60,000 nt of DNA from Strigamia acuminata (GCA_949358305.1 OX442314.1:7869060-7929059); one strand, 5' to 3'. Positions 8,806-23,563 are shown, counted from the first letter of the stretch. Notes: a model not told the origin generated them from the sequence alone. Program-made: numbers and translations.

Positions 8806-11800
8806 TTAATAGTCAAACATGTCGTTTTGCGAGTTGACGACGAATTCGTCGACGGTGGGTTCCGTCTTAAGCTTTTCGACGCCGAAATTGCTTTGCCACG
8901 AACATATCGAGGCCAGGAAACTTTCGTCTTCTTGCGTGAGGTTTTTCTTCATGTCGCCATTTTTCCTTTTTTTATTTTCCTTACCGTTCGTTTCTTTCTC
9001 TTTTTCGCGTCGCCGCTTCAATTTGCATTGCGTCGAATCGTCTTCGTCTTCGTCTTCGTTTCGTTTCTTTTCCTTCCGTTTCGCCCTCTTGTTCATCACC
9101 GCATTATCATCCTCGACAAAATTTTCCTCGTTTCCGTCTCGTTTTTTCCGTTTCCTGTGCTTCTCGTGGTCGGAACCGTCCGTTTCGTTCCCGTTTCCGT
9201 GTTTCCGTTTCCCCTTTTTACCTTTTGCCACCTCCTTTTCCTCCTGGCGACGTTTCTTCGCCTTTCTTCCACTTTTTTCGACCACGGGGCTCTTGAGAAC
9301 CTCCAAACAATCGTCCACCGACGACCGCAAATTCGCAAACACGTCGTCCTCCTCGCTCGACGCGAACGTCACGTCCATCTGGGGTACGGAATACCCGTCA
9401 CCGTTCGTACAGACGCTCAAATCGTGGCAAACTTGGACCAATTCGAGCGGGTCGTGGAACAAAGTGACTTCGCAGCCCGACAGCCGCTGGCCGGGCTCGA
9501 ATTGCTCGCAGTAGACGCCATTTTGATTTTCCGGCCTAAATACGTGGTCGTAATGAATGAAGTTGGTGTCGCTGTTTAAATTTCCGTCGCCAGAGACCAT
9601 GACTAGCCGGCTATTTGGTGTTTCGTCGTCGTTGTCGTCGTGGTGGTTAATTGCGACTATTCCGCTGAATTCGGGTGTTTCGGCGCTTTGGTCGAGGATT
9701 GTGGTGTTGTAGGCCGAGTCGTCGGTTGGTTTGTTTTCGTGTTCGTCTTCGTCGAGATCTGTTGTGTCCAGTTTGAGGAATAATTCCAAAATGGAGTCGA
9801 GTTTGACGAGGTGTTTTTCGTGGTGTCGGGAAAGTTTGCGCCGAACTTTCTTGGTGTATTCGTTTTCTGGAAATGGTATGGGTTTTAAATGTTTTCGTTT
9901 GTCAAAAATGCACTTTTGTTAGGCGCAAGAATTCATTTTTTTGGTGTAAAATTATTTTTTTTGGTGTAAAATTATTTTTTTTGGTATGAAATTATTTTGT
10001 TTAATGTAAAATTATTTATTTTTCGTATAAAATAATTTTTTTTGGTGTAAAATTATTTTTTTTGGTGTAAAATTATTATTTTTTTGGTGTAAAAATGACA
10101 TTTTTTGGTGTAAAAATGACATTTTTTGGTGTAAAAATGACATTTTTTGGTGTAAAAATGTCATTGTTTGGTGTAAAATAGCATTCTTTTGTGCAAAAAT
10201 GCATCATTTAATGCAAAATTTCATTTTTTTTATGCATCTTTGGTGCAATTAATTTTTTGGTGTATTTTTGGTTCAAAAATGCAAATCGATTCATTTGGTG
10301 CCAAATGCAAAAATCATAAAAAAAGAGTTATATTTTATACCTGTATTTGTCAACGACATGAAAACCACCGCCTTGTTAAGAAACAAATCCGCTCTTTGCA
10401 CACTTTTAATCTTCACTTCCTTCAACACAAAATGGAATTCGGGCCACCAATCGGACCTACCCCTCCACAACTCTCCCAACTTCTTAAACTCCGCTCGAAC
10501 AGGACTAAAAAAAAACATAAAAAACATAAACAAACAAACAAAGAAACCAACAATAATTTCCTTCACACACAATTGATACAAATTCAATATCCGATTTGCA
10601 AAAATATTCCACGCCGACGCGTCATTCTTCCACTGCGGATGATCGATCATATTAAAATACGACTCCAGCTCCAAACAGTTATCCGTCGACTTCAACAACG
10701 AAGGAAAATCGAAAATCCTTCTATCACATGGTTTCACCAGTTGCAATTTCTAAAAAAAAAAATTAAAATTAAATTAATGATACAATGAATATTTTTTTCG
10801 TCACCTTTAATGTGGTCACCAACAACGTCCTGAGATGTTTAAAATGTTTACGGACGAAATCGTAAAAGAAAATATACGCGTTTGGATTCAACGGGTTCGA
10901 TTTGCAGTAATTATGCAACGTGACGATCGCTTTTTCTTTCCTATCGCAAAATTCCATCAACTAAATTAAAAATTATTAATAAAAAACAATTATTTTCGAC
11001 TTTATCGATTTTTTATTTCGATTTCAAACCTCGAGATATTTCGAAACGAACATGTCCCAATTGCCGGGCTCCTGAAACAGCGCTTCGAACATCTCGATCG
11101 CGTTGTTTGCCAAACTTCCACGCTCGTGGATCTGTAAACGCGTTTGTCGTTCTTGCGAATCTAAAAAAAAAAAAATTAATCAAATCGATTTAATATGAGA
11201 TTATGAATGAAATCGATTTAATATGAGATTATGAATGAAATCGATTTACAGATGTCGTCTTCGTCGTTTTGTCCGATTCCTTCTTCGCTGGTCACCCAAT
11301 CGATGTATTTACACAGCGCTTTGTAAGCTTTGAGTATGGTAAACACATGTTTTTGTTTTTCGTTCAGTTTGGGAATGAAAATTTTCTTTAAAACGGTTTC
11401 GTCCTGTGAAAAAATGATTGAAATTATTAAAAATTACGATTTTGGAGTTTGGAAATGAGAAAAATGAGAAAAATTACTTCAATTATTTGTTTGGCGGTTA
11501 CGAAATCGCCGTTTATTAGCAGCACCATTACGTTTTTCAAAATGGACGCCGGGTGGAAGACTTTGTCCATTCTGGCCATCGAACTGAAACAAGCAAAATT
11601 TAAAAAAATTTATAACTATTGAAAATTATGGGGGAAAAAATTACGTACTTTGAAAATTGATTTAATAATTCGTAATTCGATCTAGAATGATTGCAAAATA
11701 CTTGAAATCCAGCCTGTAATTAAGCAGGAAAAGATCGTAAATGTTTAAGATGACGTATAATTTAGTTTTTCACCATTGCTATTATCTCGGAAGTGCGATC

Positions 11801-11910
11801 CGTTTCGTATGTTAACGCGTTTAATATTTTCGCGGCGGCTTTCCACCGATGACAAACGATGGTTTCCTTCAACATGGCAATTTGTCTTTGAGACCAAAGC
11901 GTTAACGGCC
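8806..11910 (-). pseudogene. TAF1A: TAF1A copy 2, 5'-truncated, class A
   Basis: Same nine-exon body as copy 1 with identical exon lengths. Differences include LDTTD for LDTAD in the last exon and LKSTDNC for LRSTNNC in exon 9, both shared with copy 3. Reading frames and splice sites are intact and exons 1-2 are missing. The PC stop at 8435 lies about 370 bp away in convergent orientation. Confidence 0.8.
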
Positions 11911-12341
11911 CTAAAATCAAACAAAAATAGTAAAAAATCATAAAAAACGTCAAAAAAAAGTAAAAAAATATATTAAAAACGTCAAAAAAAGTAAAAATAT
12001 ATATGAAAAAAGTCGAAAAATGTTTAAAAATAACAAAAAAAAGTCTAAAAATATTTTAAAAACTTCTAAAAATGTAAAAATATTTTAAAAACTTCTAAAA
12101 ATGTAAAAATATTTTAAAAACTTCTAAAAATGTAAAAATATTTTAAGTACGTCTAAAAATATCAAGAAATGTCAAAAAAGTTTCAAAATATCAAAAAACG
12201 TCTGAAAATATCAAAAAACGTCTGAAAATATCAAAAAACGTCTGAAAATATCAAAAAACGTCTGAAAACATCAAAAAACGTCTGAAAATATCAAAAAACG
12301 TCTCAAAATATATTAAAAACGTCTAACAATATATTAAAGAC

Positions 12342-12422
12342 GTTGGGTTAGGTTAGGTAAAGGCACGTTAGGTTAGGTTACGTTACGTTAGGTTAAGGGC
12401 ACGTTAGGTTAGGGCACGTTAG
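12342..12422. repeat. Interstitial TTAGG-type repeat, unit 2
   Basis: Sequence copy of the block at 4736-4816, 7606 bp downstream. Confidence 0.75.
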
Positions 12423-13198
12423 GCTACAATTTTGTTCAAAAATGTCAAAAATTTTAGAAACTTTTAGAAATTTGACAAAAGTTTGTAGAAGTTTGGCAAA
12501 AATTTGTGGAAAAAAAGGCCAAAACTGGAGGAAAAGGCAAACTTTAGGGGAAAAAAAGGCAAAAATTGACAAAAATTTGGAGAAAAAAAAGGCAAATGTT
12601 GGGGAAACAAGGCAATATTTGAAAAAAATTGGACAAGTTTGACAAAAGAAATTGTAGAAATTTGACAAAAAAAAATTGACAAAATATTGACAAGATTTCG
12701 CGAGTTTGTTCAACATTTTATTGTTTGATATTTCATCATATTTCGCGTTTTGAATGAAAATGAAAATTTAGCACCAAACAGGGAGAATGATTTACCGCAC
12801 GAGGACAAAATCAATTGAAACTCAGTTGAAAAATGGTAAAATTTCACAAAATTTTCAGTAAAAATTCGCAAAACTACAAAATTTTATTGAAAAAAACCCA
12901 GAACTTGAGAAAATTTTATTGAAAAATCCCAAAACTTGAGAAAATTTCATTGAAAAATCCCAAAACTGGAGAAAATTTTATTGAAAAATCCGAAAACATG
13001 AGAAAATTTTATTGAAATATCCCAAAACTTGAGAAACTTTTATTGAAAAATCCCAAAACTTGAGAAAATTTCATTGAAAAATCCGAAAACATGAGAAAAT
13101 TTTATTGAAAAATCCGAAAACATGAGAAAATTTTATTGAAATATCCCAAAACTTGAGAAACTTTTATTGAAAAATCCCAAAACTTGAGAAAATTTCAG

Positions 13199-13338
13199 TA
13201 GCTGCATTCAAAAATAAAAATAACAATTTTAGTTTAAGTGTATTTTAAGTTTTAACATGGGTTTAAACAAGAAATGATGTCATTTTTGGTTTAAAATGGA
13301 AGTAAAACACAAAATATTTTAGTTTTTGAATGCAGCTA
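13199..13338. mobile_element. Small inverted-repeat element, units 2/3 joint
   Basis: Same 140-bp element as at 5593-5732, with intact 16-bp termini. Confidence 0.65.
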
Positions 13339-13916
13339 GCAAAAAAAAATGATAAAACACTTCAAATTTCCAACAAATCTCATAAAATTCCCCAACGTCC
13401 CCAATGAATTGGCTCAAACACAATAAATAAATAAATAAACACAATAAATACAATAAAAAATACAATAAATACTTTATTATGTGCTCATTTATCCGGACTA
13501 AAAACAACATCAAACAACACATTTCAATTCTAGTAGTGAACCGCCGAGTCGAGTGTGATCACGCTCAACAATCACAATTCACAACAATTCGCGATTCAAA
13601 ATGGCTCCTAACCATAACTCACTCGCTCGAGCTCCTCGATCAGTCCTCACCCGACCCAGTCTCATTATGAAATGGCATAATCCTGTGCAAGCCACTCGCC
13701 CTTATATCACCTAGACTATATATAGTAGTAGTACAGATACATAAAGACCTATACTTATAGTATAATAATATAATGTTTTGTACATAAGTAAATATTTCTA
13801 GGCTTAAGTTTAACATGCAATTGCATGTTAATCTGGGAACAAGTAGAGAATGTGACGTTTTCAATACTGCTCCAAGATCATTACATCATCAGATCAGCTT
13901 TTAAAAAGTCCCTACA

Positions 13917-14042
13917 ATGGATACCCTCAAACCCTCACTTGTCAGACATCAAATTGAACAAATGCAACGAGCGGAACCATCAAGAAAATCCACATCGCCA
14001 AAGCCGAAGTTAGGAGACGATTTAGTTCTCGAATTGGAATGA
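13917..14042 (+). CDS. 41-codon chimeric ORF with PC tail, unit 3 copy
   Basis: Identical in layout to 700-825, followed by a full-length TAF1A body on the opposite strand. Confidence 0.3.
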   Translation: MDTLKPSLVRHQIEQMQRAEPSRKSTSPKPKLGDDLVLELE

Positions 14043-14416
14043 ACAACTAATTAATCAGTATCCCTTCATTTATTATTTTCTAATTAATTTCAATTTTTGA
14101 CTGCTTTTATGATCAAACTGCCAATCGGACGAATGAATCGTGTGCAAAACAAATCAGCGGATTCCATGATTCCAGTTCTCTCTATTATTATTATATCGTT
14201 TAATCGTTCTGACAAATGTATATATATATATAAGATTTTATCAAGTTGTATCGTTTTCTTCCTTGCAAAAATCGTGCCTGCGTAATTCAAGTGTCTTCCA
14301 AACGTTGAATTTGTAATTTCTAGAATTTGATAAAACTCCGAGGAAATTTAATAACTTTTGTATTTTTTAATTTTTATTTCCATAATTACAATCACATTTT
14401 ACACCAAAACGTCGTT

Positions 14417-17400
14417 TTAATAGTCAAACATGTCGTTTTGCGAGTTGACGACGAATTCGTCGACGGTGGGTTCCGTCTTAAGCTTTTCGACGCCGAAATT
14501 GCTTTGCCACGAACATATCGAGGCCAGGAAACTTTCGTCTTCTTGCGTGAGGTTTTTCTTCATGTCGCCATTTTTCCTTTTTTTATTTTCCTTACCGTTC
14601 GTTTCTTTCTCTTTTTCGCGTCGCCGCTTCAATTTGCATTGCGTCGAATCGTCTTCGTCTTCGTCTTCGTTTCGTTTCTTTTCCTTCCGTTTCGCCCTCT
14701 TGTTCATCACCGCATTATCATCCTCGACAAAATTTTCCTCGTTTCCGTCTCGTTTTTTCCGTTTCCTGTGCTTCTCGTGGTCGGAACCGTCCGTTTCGTT
14801 CCCGTTTCCGTGTTTCCGTTTCCCCTTTTTACCTTTTGCCACCTCCTTTTCCTCCTGGCGACGTTTCTTCGCCTTTCTTCCACTTTTTTCGACCACGGGG
14901 CTCTTGAGAACCTCCAAACAATCGTCCACCGACGACCGCAAATTCGCAAACACGTCGTCCTCCTCGCTCGACGCGAACGTCACGTCCATCTGGGGTACGG
15001 AATACCCGTCACCGTTCGTACAGACGCTCAAATCGTGGCAAACTTGGACCAATTCGAGCGGGTCGTGGAACAAAGTGACTTCGCAGCCCGACAGCCGCTG
15101 GCCGGGCTCGAATTGCTCGCAGTAGACGCCATTTTGATTTTCCGGCCTAAATACGTGGTCGTAATGAATGAAGTTGGTGTCGCTGTTTAAATTTCCGTCG
15201 CCAGAGACCATGACTAGCCGGCTATTTGGTGTTTCGTCGTCGTTGTCGTCGTGGTGGTTAATTGCGACTATTCCGCTGAATTCGGGTGTTTCGGCGCTTT
15301 GGTCGAGGATTGTGGTGTTGTAGGCCGAGTCGTCGGTTGGTTTGTTTTCGTGTTCGTCTTCGTCGAGATCTGTTGTGTCCAGTTTGAGGAATAATTCCAA
15401 AATGGAGTCGAGTTTGACGAGGTGTTTTTCGTGGTGTCGGGAAAGTTTGCGCCGAACTTTCTTGGTGTATTCGTTTTCTGGAAATGGTATGGGTTTTAAA
15501 TGTTTTCGTTTGTCAAAAATGCACTTTTGTTAGGCGCAAGAATTCATTTTTTTGGTGTAAAATTATTTTTTTTGGTGTAAAATTATTTTTTTTGGTATGA
15601 AATTATTTTGTTTAATGTAAAATTATTTATTTTTCGTATAAAATAATTTTTTTTGGTGTAAAATTATTTTTTTTGGTGTAAAATTATTATTTTTTTGGTG
15701 TAAAAATGACATTTTTTGGTGTAAAAATGACATTTTTTGGTGTAAAAATGACATTTTTTGGTGTAAAAATGTCATTGTTTGGTGTAAAATAGCATTCTTT
15801 TGTGCAAAAATGCATCATTTAATGCAAAATTTCATTTTTTTTATGCATCTTTGGTGCAATTAATTTTTTGGTGTATTTTTGGTTCAAAAATGCAAATCGA
15901 TTCATTTGGTGCCAAATGCAAAAATCATAAAAAAAGAGTTATATTTTATACCTGTATTTGTCAACGACATGAAAACCACCGCCTTGTTAAGAAACAAATC
16001 CGCTCTTTGCACACTTTTAATCTTCACTTCCTTCAACACAAAATGGAATTCGGGCCACCAATCGGACCTACCCCTCCACAACTCTCCCAACTTCTTAAAC
16101 TCCGCTCGAACAGGACTAAAAAAAAACATAAAAAACATAAACAAACAAACAAAGAAACCAACAATAATTTCCTTCACACACAATTGATACAAATTCAATA
16201 TCCGATTTGCAAAAATATTCCACGCCGACGCGTCATTCTTCCACTGCGGATGATCGATCATATTAAAATACGACTCCAGCTCCAAACAGTTATCCGTCGA
16301 CTTCAACAACGAAGGAAAATCGAAAATCCTTCTATCACATGGTTTCACCAGTTGCAATTTCTAAAAAAAAAAATTAAAATTAAATTAATGATACAATGAA
16401 TATTTTTTTCGTCACCTTTAATGTGGTCACCAACAACGTCCTGAGATGTTTAAAATGTTTACGGACGAAATCGTAAAAGAAAATATACGCGTTTGGATTC
16501 AACGGGTTCGATTTGCAGTAATTATGCAACGTGACGATCGCTTTTTCTTTCCTATCGCAAAATTCCATCAACTAAATTAAAAATTATTAATAAAAAACAA
16601 TTATTTTCGACTTTATCGATTTTTTATTTCGATTTCAAACCTCGAGATATTTCGAAACGAACATGTCCCAATTGCCGGGCTCCTGAAACAGCGCTTCGAA
16701 CATCTCGATCGCGTTGTTTGCCAAACTTCCACGCTCGTGGATCTGTAAACGCGTTTGTCGTTCTTGCGAATCTAAAAAAAAAAAAATTAATCAAATCGAT
16801 TTAATATGAGATTATGAATGAAATCGATTTAATATGAGATTATGAATGAAATCGATTTACAGATGTCGTCTTCGTCGTTTTGTCCGATTCCTTCTTCGCT
16901 GGTCACCCAATCGATGTATTTACACAGCGCTTTGTAAGCTTTGAGTATGGTAAACACATGTTTTTGTTTTTCGTTCAGTTTGGGAATGAAAATTTTCTTT
17001 AAAACGGTTTCGTCCTGTGAAAAAATGATTGAAATTATTAAAAATTACGATTTTGGAGTTTGGAAATGAGAAAAATGAGAAAAATTACTTCAATTATTTG
17101 TTTGGCGGTTACGAAATCGCCGTTTATTAGCAGCACCATTACGTTTTTCAAAATGGACGCCGGGTGGAAGACTTTGTCCATTCTGGCCATCGAACTGAAA
17201 CAAGCAAAATTTAAAAAAATTTATAACTATTGAAAATTATGGGGGAAAAAATTACGTACTTTGAAAATTGATTTAATAATTCGTAATTCGATCTAGAATG
17301 ATTGCAAAATACTTGAAATCCAGCCTGTAATTAAGCAGGAAAAGATCGTAAATGTTTAAGATGACGTATAATTTAGTTTTTCACCATTGCTATTATCTCG

Positions 17401-17521
17401 GAAGTGCGATCCGTTTCGTATGTTAACGCGTTTAATATTTTCGCGGCGGCTTTCCACCGATGACAAACGATGGTTTCCTTCAACATGGCAATTTGTCTTT
17501 GAGACCAAAGCGTTAACGGCC
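14417..17521 (-). pseudogene. TAF1A: TAF1A copy 3, 5'-truncated, class A
   Basis: Nine-exon body with the same exon lengths as copy 1. It carries the LDTTD and LKSTDNC variants seen in copy 2. No disabling change was seen; exons 1-2 are absent. Confidence 0.8.
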
Positions 17522-17952
17522 CTAAAATCAAACAAAAATAGTAAAAAATCATAAAAAACGTCAAAAAAAAGTAAAAAAATATATTAAAAACGTCAAAAAA
17601 AGTAAAAATATATATGAAAAAAGTCGAAAAATGTTTAAAAATAACAAAAAAAAGTCTAAAAATATTTTAAAAACTTCTAAAAATGTAAAAATATTTTAAA
17701 AACTTCTAAAAATGTAAAAATATTTTAAAAACTTCTAAAAATGTAAAAATATTTTAAGTACGTCTAAAAATATCAAGAAATGTCAAAAAAGTTTCAAAAT
17801 ATCAAAAAACGTCTGAAAATATCAAAAAACGTCTGAAAATATCAAAAAACGTCTGAAAATATCAAAAAACGTCTGAAAACATCAAAAAACGTCTGAAAAT
17901 ATCAAAAAACGTCTCAAAATATATTAAAAACGTCTAACAATATATTAAAGAC

Positions 17953-18033
17953 GTTGGGTTAGGTTAGGTAAAGGCACGTTAGGTTAGGTTACGTTACGTT
18001 AGGTTAAGGGCACGTTAGGTTAGGGCACGTTAG
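17953..18033. repeat. Interstitial TTAGG-type repeat, unit 3
   Basis: Sequence copy of the block at 4736-4816. Confidence 0.75.
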
Positions 18034-18809
18034 GCTACAATTTTGTTCAAAAATGTCAAAAATTTTAGAAACTTTTAGAAATTTGACAAAAGTTTGTAGA
18101 AGTTTGGCAAAAATTTGTGGAAAAAAAGGCCAAAACTGGAGGAAAAGGCAAACTTTAGGGGAAAAAAAGGCAAAAATTGACAAAAATTTGGAGAAAAAAA
18201 AGGCAAATGTTGGGGAAACAAGGCAATATTTGAAAAAAATTGGACAAGTTTGACAAAAGAAATTGTAGAAATTTGACAAAAAAAAATTGACAAAATATTG
18301 ACAAGATTTCGCGAGTTTGTTCAACATTTTATTGTTTGATATTTCATCATATTTCGCGTTTTGAATGAAAATGAAAATTTAGCACCAAACAGGGAGAATG
18401 ATTTACCGCACGAGGACAAAATCAATTGAAACTCAGTTGAAAAATGGTAAAATTTCACAAAATTTTCAGTAAAAATTCGCAAAACTACAAAATTTTATTG
18501 AAAAAAACCCAGAACTTGAGAAAATTTTATTGAAAAATCCCAAAACTTGAGAAAATTTCATTGAAAAATCCCAAAACTGGAGAAAATTTTATTGAAAAAT
18601 CCGAAAACATGAGAAAATTTTATTGAAATATCCCAAAACTTGAGAAACTTTTATTGAAAAATCCCAAAACTTGAGAAAATTTCATTGAAAAATCCGAAAA
18701 CATGAGAAAATTTTATTGAAAAATCCGAAAACATGAGAAAATTTTATTGAAATATCCCAAAACTTGAGAAACTTTTATTGAAAAATCCCAAAACTTGAGA
18801 AAATTTCAG

Positions 18810-18949
18810 TAGCTGCATTCAAAAATAAAAATAACAATTTTAGTTTAAGTGTATTTTAAGTTTTAACATGGGTTTAAACAAGAAATGATGTCATTTTTGG
18901 TTTAAAATGGAAGTAAAACACAAAATATTTTAGTTTTTGAATGCAGCTA
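18810..18949. mobile_element. Small inverted-repeat element, units 3/4 joint
   Basis: Same 140-bp element with matching TA-flanked termini. Confidence 0.65.
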
Positions 18950-19527
18950 GCAAAAAAAAATGATAAAACACTTCAAATTTCCAACAAATCTCATAAAATT
19001 CCCCAACGTCCCCAATGAATTGGCTCAAACACAATAAATAAATAAATAAACACAATAAATACAATAAAAAATACAATAAATACTTTATTATGTGCTCATT
19101 TATCCGGACTAAAAACAACATCAAACAACACATTTCAATTCTAGTAGTGAACCGCCGAGTCGAGTGTGATCACGCTCAACAATCACAATTCACAACAATT
19201 CGCGATTCAAAATGGCTCCTAACCATAACTCACTCGCTCGAGCTCCTCGATCAGTCCTCACCCGACCCAGTCTCATTATGAAATGGCATAATCCTGTGCA
19301 AGCCACTCGCCCTTATATCACCTAGACTATATATAGTAGTAGTACAGATACATAAAGACCTATACTTATAGTATAATAATATAATGTTTTGTACATAAGT
19401 AAATATTTCTAGGCTTAAGTTTAACATGCAATTGCATGTTAATCTGGGAACAAGTAGAGAATGTGACGTTTTCAATACTGCTCCAAGATCATTACATCAT
19501 CAGATCAGCTTTTAAAAAGTCCCTACA

Positions 19528-19653
19528 ATGGATACCCTCAAACCCTCACTTGTCAGACATCAAATTGAACAAATGCAACGAGCGGAACCATCAAGAAAAT
19601 CCACATCGCCAAAGCCGAAGTTAGGAGACGATTTAGTTCTCGAATTGGAATGA
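19528..19653 (+). CDS. 41-codon chimeric ORF with PC tail, unit 4 copy
   Basis: Same sequence and context as 700-825. Confidence 0.3.
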   Translation: MDTLKPSLVRHQIEQMQRAEPSRKSTSPKPKLGDDLVLELE

Positions 19654-20027
19654 ACAACTAATTAATCAGTATCCCTTCATTTATTATTTTCTAATTAATT
19701 TCAATTTTTGACTGCTTTTATGATCAAACTGCCAATCGGACGAATGAATCGTGTGCAAAACAAATCAGCGGATTCCATGATTCCAGTTCTCTCTATTATT
19801 ATTATATCGTTTAATCGTTCTGACAAATGTATATATATATATAAGATTTTATCAAGTTGTATCGTTTTCTTCCTTGCAAAAATCGTGCCTGCGTAATTCA
19901 AGTGTCTTCCAAACGTTGAATTTGTAATTTCTAGAATTTGATAAAACTCCGAGGAAATTTAATAACTTTTGTATTTTTTAATTTTTATTTCCATAATTAC
20001 AATCACATTTTACACCAAAACGTCGTT

Positions 20028-23000
20028 TTAATAGTCAAACATGTCGTTTTGCGAGTTGACGACGAATTCGTCGACGGTGGGTTCCGTCTTAAGCTTTTCG
20101 ACGCCGAAATTGCTTTGCCACGAACATATCGAGGCCAGGAAACTTTCGTCTTCTTGCGTGAGGTTTTTCTTCATGTCGCCATTTTTCCTTTTTTTATTTT
20201 CCTTACCGTTCGTTTCTTTCTCTTTTTCGCGTCGCCGCTTCAATTTGCATTGCGTCGAATCGTCTTCGTCTTCGTCTTCGTTTCGTTTCTTTTCCTTCCG
20301 TTTCGCCCTCTTGTTCATCACCGCATTATCATCCTCGACAAAATTTTCCTCGTTTCCGTCTCGTTTTTTCCGTTTCCTGTGCTTCTCGTGGTCGGAACCG
20401 TCCGTTTCGTTCCCGTTTCCGTGTTTCCGTTTCCCCTTTTTACCTTTTGCCACCTCCTTTTCCTCCTGGCGACGTTTCTTCGCCTTTCTTCCACTTTTTT
20501 CGACCACGGGGCTCTTGAGAACCTCCAAACAATCGTCCACCGACGACCGCAAATTCGCAAACACGTCGTCCTCCTCGCTCGACGCGAACGTCACGTCCAT
20601 CTGGGGTACGGAATACCCGTCACCGTTCGTACAGACGCTCAAATCGTGGCAAACTTGGACCAATTCGAGCGGGTCGTGAAACAAAGTGACTTCGCAGCCC
20701 GACAGCCGCTGGCCGGGCTCGAATTGCTCGCAGTAGACGCCATTTTGATTTTCCGGCCTAAATACGTGGTCGTAATGAATGAAGTTGGTGTCGCTGTTTA
20801 AATTTCCGTCGCCAGAGACCATGACTAGCCGGCTATTTGGTGTTTCGTCGTCGTTGTCGTCGTGGTGGTTAATTGCGATTATTCCGCTGAATTCGGGTGT
20901 TTCGGCGCTTTGGTCGAGGATTGTGGTGTTGTAGGCCGAGTCGTCGGTTGGTTTGTTTTCGTGTTCGTCTTCGTCGAGATCTGCTGTGTCCAGTTTGAGG
21001 AATAATTCCAAAATGGAGTCGAGTTTGACGAGGTGTTTTTCGTGGTGTCGGGAAAGTTTGCGCCGAACTTTCTTGGTGTATTCGTTTTCTGGAAATGGTA
21101 TGGGTTTTAAATGTTTTCGTTTGTCAAAAATGCACTTTTGTTAGGCGCAAGAATTCATTTTTTTGGTGTAAAATTATTTTTTTTGGTGTAAAATTATTTT
21201 TTTTGGTATGAAATTATTTTGTTTAATGTAAAATTATTTATTTTTCGTATAAAATAATTTTTTTTGGTGTAAAATTATTTTTTTTGGTGTAAAATTATTA
21301 TTTTTTTGGTGTAAAAATGACATTTTTTGGTGTAAAAATGACATTTTTTGGTGTAAAAATGACATTTTTTGGTGTAAAAATGTCATTGTTTGGTGTAAAA
21401 TAGCATTCTTTTGTGCAAAAATGCATCATTTAATGCAAAATTTCATTTTTTTTATGCATCTTTGGTGCAATTAATTTTTTGGTGTATTTTTGGTTCAAAA
21501 ATGCAAATCGATTCATTTGGTGCCAAATGCAAAAATCATAAAAAAAGAGTTATATTTTATACCTGTATTTGTCAACGACATGAAAACCACCGCCTTGTTA
21601 AGAAACAAATCCGCTCTTTGCACACTTTTAATCTTCACTTCCTTCAACACAAAATGGAATTCGGGCCACCAATCGGACCTACCCCTCCACAACTCTCCCA
21701 ACTTCTTAAACTCCGCTCGAACAGGACTAAAAAAAAACATAAAAAACATAAACAAACAAACAAAGAAACCAACAATAATTTCCTTCACACACAATTGATA
21801 CAAATTCAATATCCGATTTGCAAAAATATTCCACGCCGACGCGTCATTCTTCCACTGCGGATGATCGATCATATTAAAATACGACTCCAGCTCCAAACAG
21901 TTATTCGTCGACCTCAACAACGAAGGAAAATCGAAAATCCTTCTATCACATGGTTTCACCAGTTGCAATTTCTAAAAAAAAAAATTAAAATTAAATTAAT
22001 GATACAATGAATATTTTTTTCGTCACCTTTAATGTGGTCACCAACAACGTCCTGAGATGTTTAAAATGTTTACGGACGAAATCGTAAAAGAAAATATACG
22101 CGTTTGGATTCAACGGGTTCGATTTGCAGTAATTATGCAACGTGACGATCGCTTTTTCTTTCCTATCGCAAAATTCCATCAACTAAATTAAAAATTATTA
22201 ATAAAAAACAATTATTTTCGACTTTATCGATTTTTTATTTCGATTTCAAACCTCGAGATATTTCGAAACGAACATGTCCCAATTGCCGGGCTCCTGAAAC
22301 AGCGCTTCGAACATCTCGATCGCGTTGTTTGCCAAACTTCCACGCTCGTGGATCTGTAAACGCGTTTGTCGTTCTTGCGAATCTAAAAAAAAAAAAATTA
22401 ATCAAATCGATTTAATATGAGATTATGAATGAAATCGATTTAATATGAGATTATGAATGAAATCGATTTACAGATGTCGTCTTCGTCGTTTTGTCCGATT
22501 CCTTCTTCGCTGGTCACCCAATCGATGTATTTACACAGCGCTTTGTAAGCTTTGAGTATGGTAAACACATGTTTTTGTTTTTCGTTCAGTTTGGGAATGA
22601 AAATTTTCTTTAAAACGGTTTCGTCCTGTGAAAAAATGATTGAAATTATTAAAAATTACGATTTTGGAGTTTGGAAATGAGAAAAATGAGAAAAATTACT
22701 TCAATTATTTGTTTGGCGGTTACGAAATCGCCGTTTATTAGCAGCACCATTACGTTTTTCAAAATGGACGCCGGGTGGAAGACTTTGTCCATTCTGGCCA
22801 TCGAACTGAAACAAGCAAAATTTAAAAAAATTTATAACTATTGAAAATTATGGGGGAAAAAATTACGTACTTTGAAAATTGATTTAATAATTCGTAATTC
22901 GATCTAGAATGATTGCAAAATACTTGAAATCCAGCCTGTAATTAAGCAGGAAAAGATCGTAAATGTTTAAGATGACGTATAATTTAGTTTTTCACCATTG

Positions 23001-23132
23001 CTATTATCTCGGAAGTGCGATCCGTTTCGTATGTTAACGCGTTTAATATTTTCGCGGCGGCTTTCCACCGATGACAAACGATGGTTTCCTTCAACATGGC
23101 AATTTGTCTTTGAGACCAAAGCGTTAACGGCC
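20028..23132 (-). pseudogene. TAF1A: TAF1A copy 4, 5'-truncated, class A
   Basis: Nine-exon body with intact frames. The last exon has SGIIAIN in place of SGIVAIN and a synonymous change near 20680; both are shared with the complete gene at 50583-54734, so this copy is its closest relative in the window. Exons 1-2 are missing. Confidence 0.8.
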
Positions 23133-23563
23133 CTAAAATCAAACAAAAATAGTAAAAAATCATAAAAAACGTCAAAAAAAAGTAAAAAAATATATTAAAA
23201 ACGTCAAAAAAAGTAAAAATATATATGAAAAAAGTCGAAAAATGTTTAAAAATAACAAAAAAAAGTCTAAAAATATTTTAAAAACTTCTAAAAATGTAAA
23301 AATATTTTAAAAACTTCTAAAAATGTAAAAATATTTTAAAAACTTCTAAAAATGTAAAAATATTTTAAGTACGTCTAAAAATATCAAGAAATGTCAAAAA
23401 AGTTTCAAAATATCAAAAAACGTCTGAAAATATCAAAAAACGTCTGAAAATATCAAAAAACGTCTGAAAATATCAAAAAACGTCTGAAAACATCAAAAAA
23501 CGTCTGAAAATATCAAAAAACGTCTCAAAATATATTAAAAACGTCTAACAATATATTAAAGAC

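Larger units (their letters stand above)
5612..13217. repeat. Tandem array unit 2, hybrid class (7606 bp)
   Basis: Equal to a class A unit plus 1995 bp. The left half (to about 8480) has class B content: deleted TAF1A fragment, 20-bp minisatellite, G-rich tract and the large chimeric ORF with PC tail. It lacks the 582-bp MITE of units 5-7. The right half is class A and shares its TAF1A allele (LDTTD, LKSTD) with unit 3. The switch lies in the PC 3' flank near 8440-8490. Confidence 0.9.
13218..18828. repeat. Tandem array unit 3, class A (5611 bp)
   Basis: Same layout and length as unit 1. TAF1A diagnostic sites match unit 2. Confidence 0.95.
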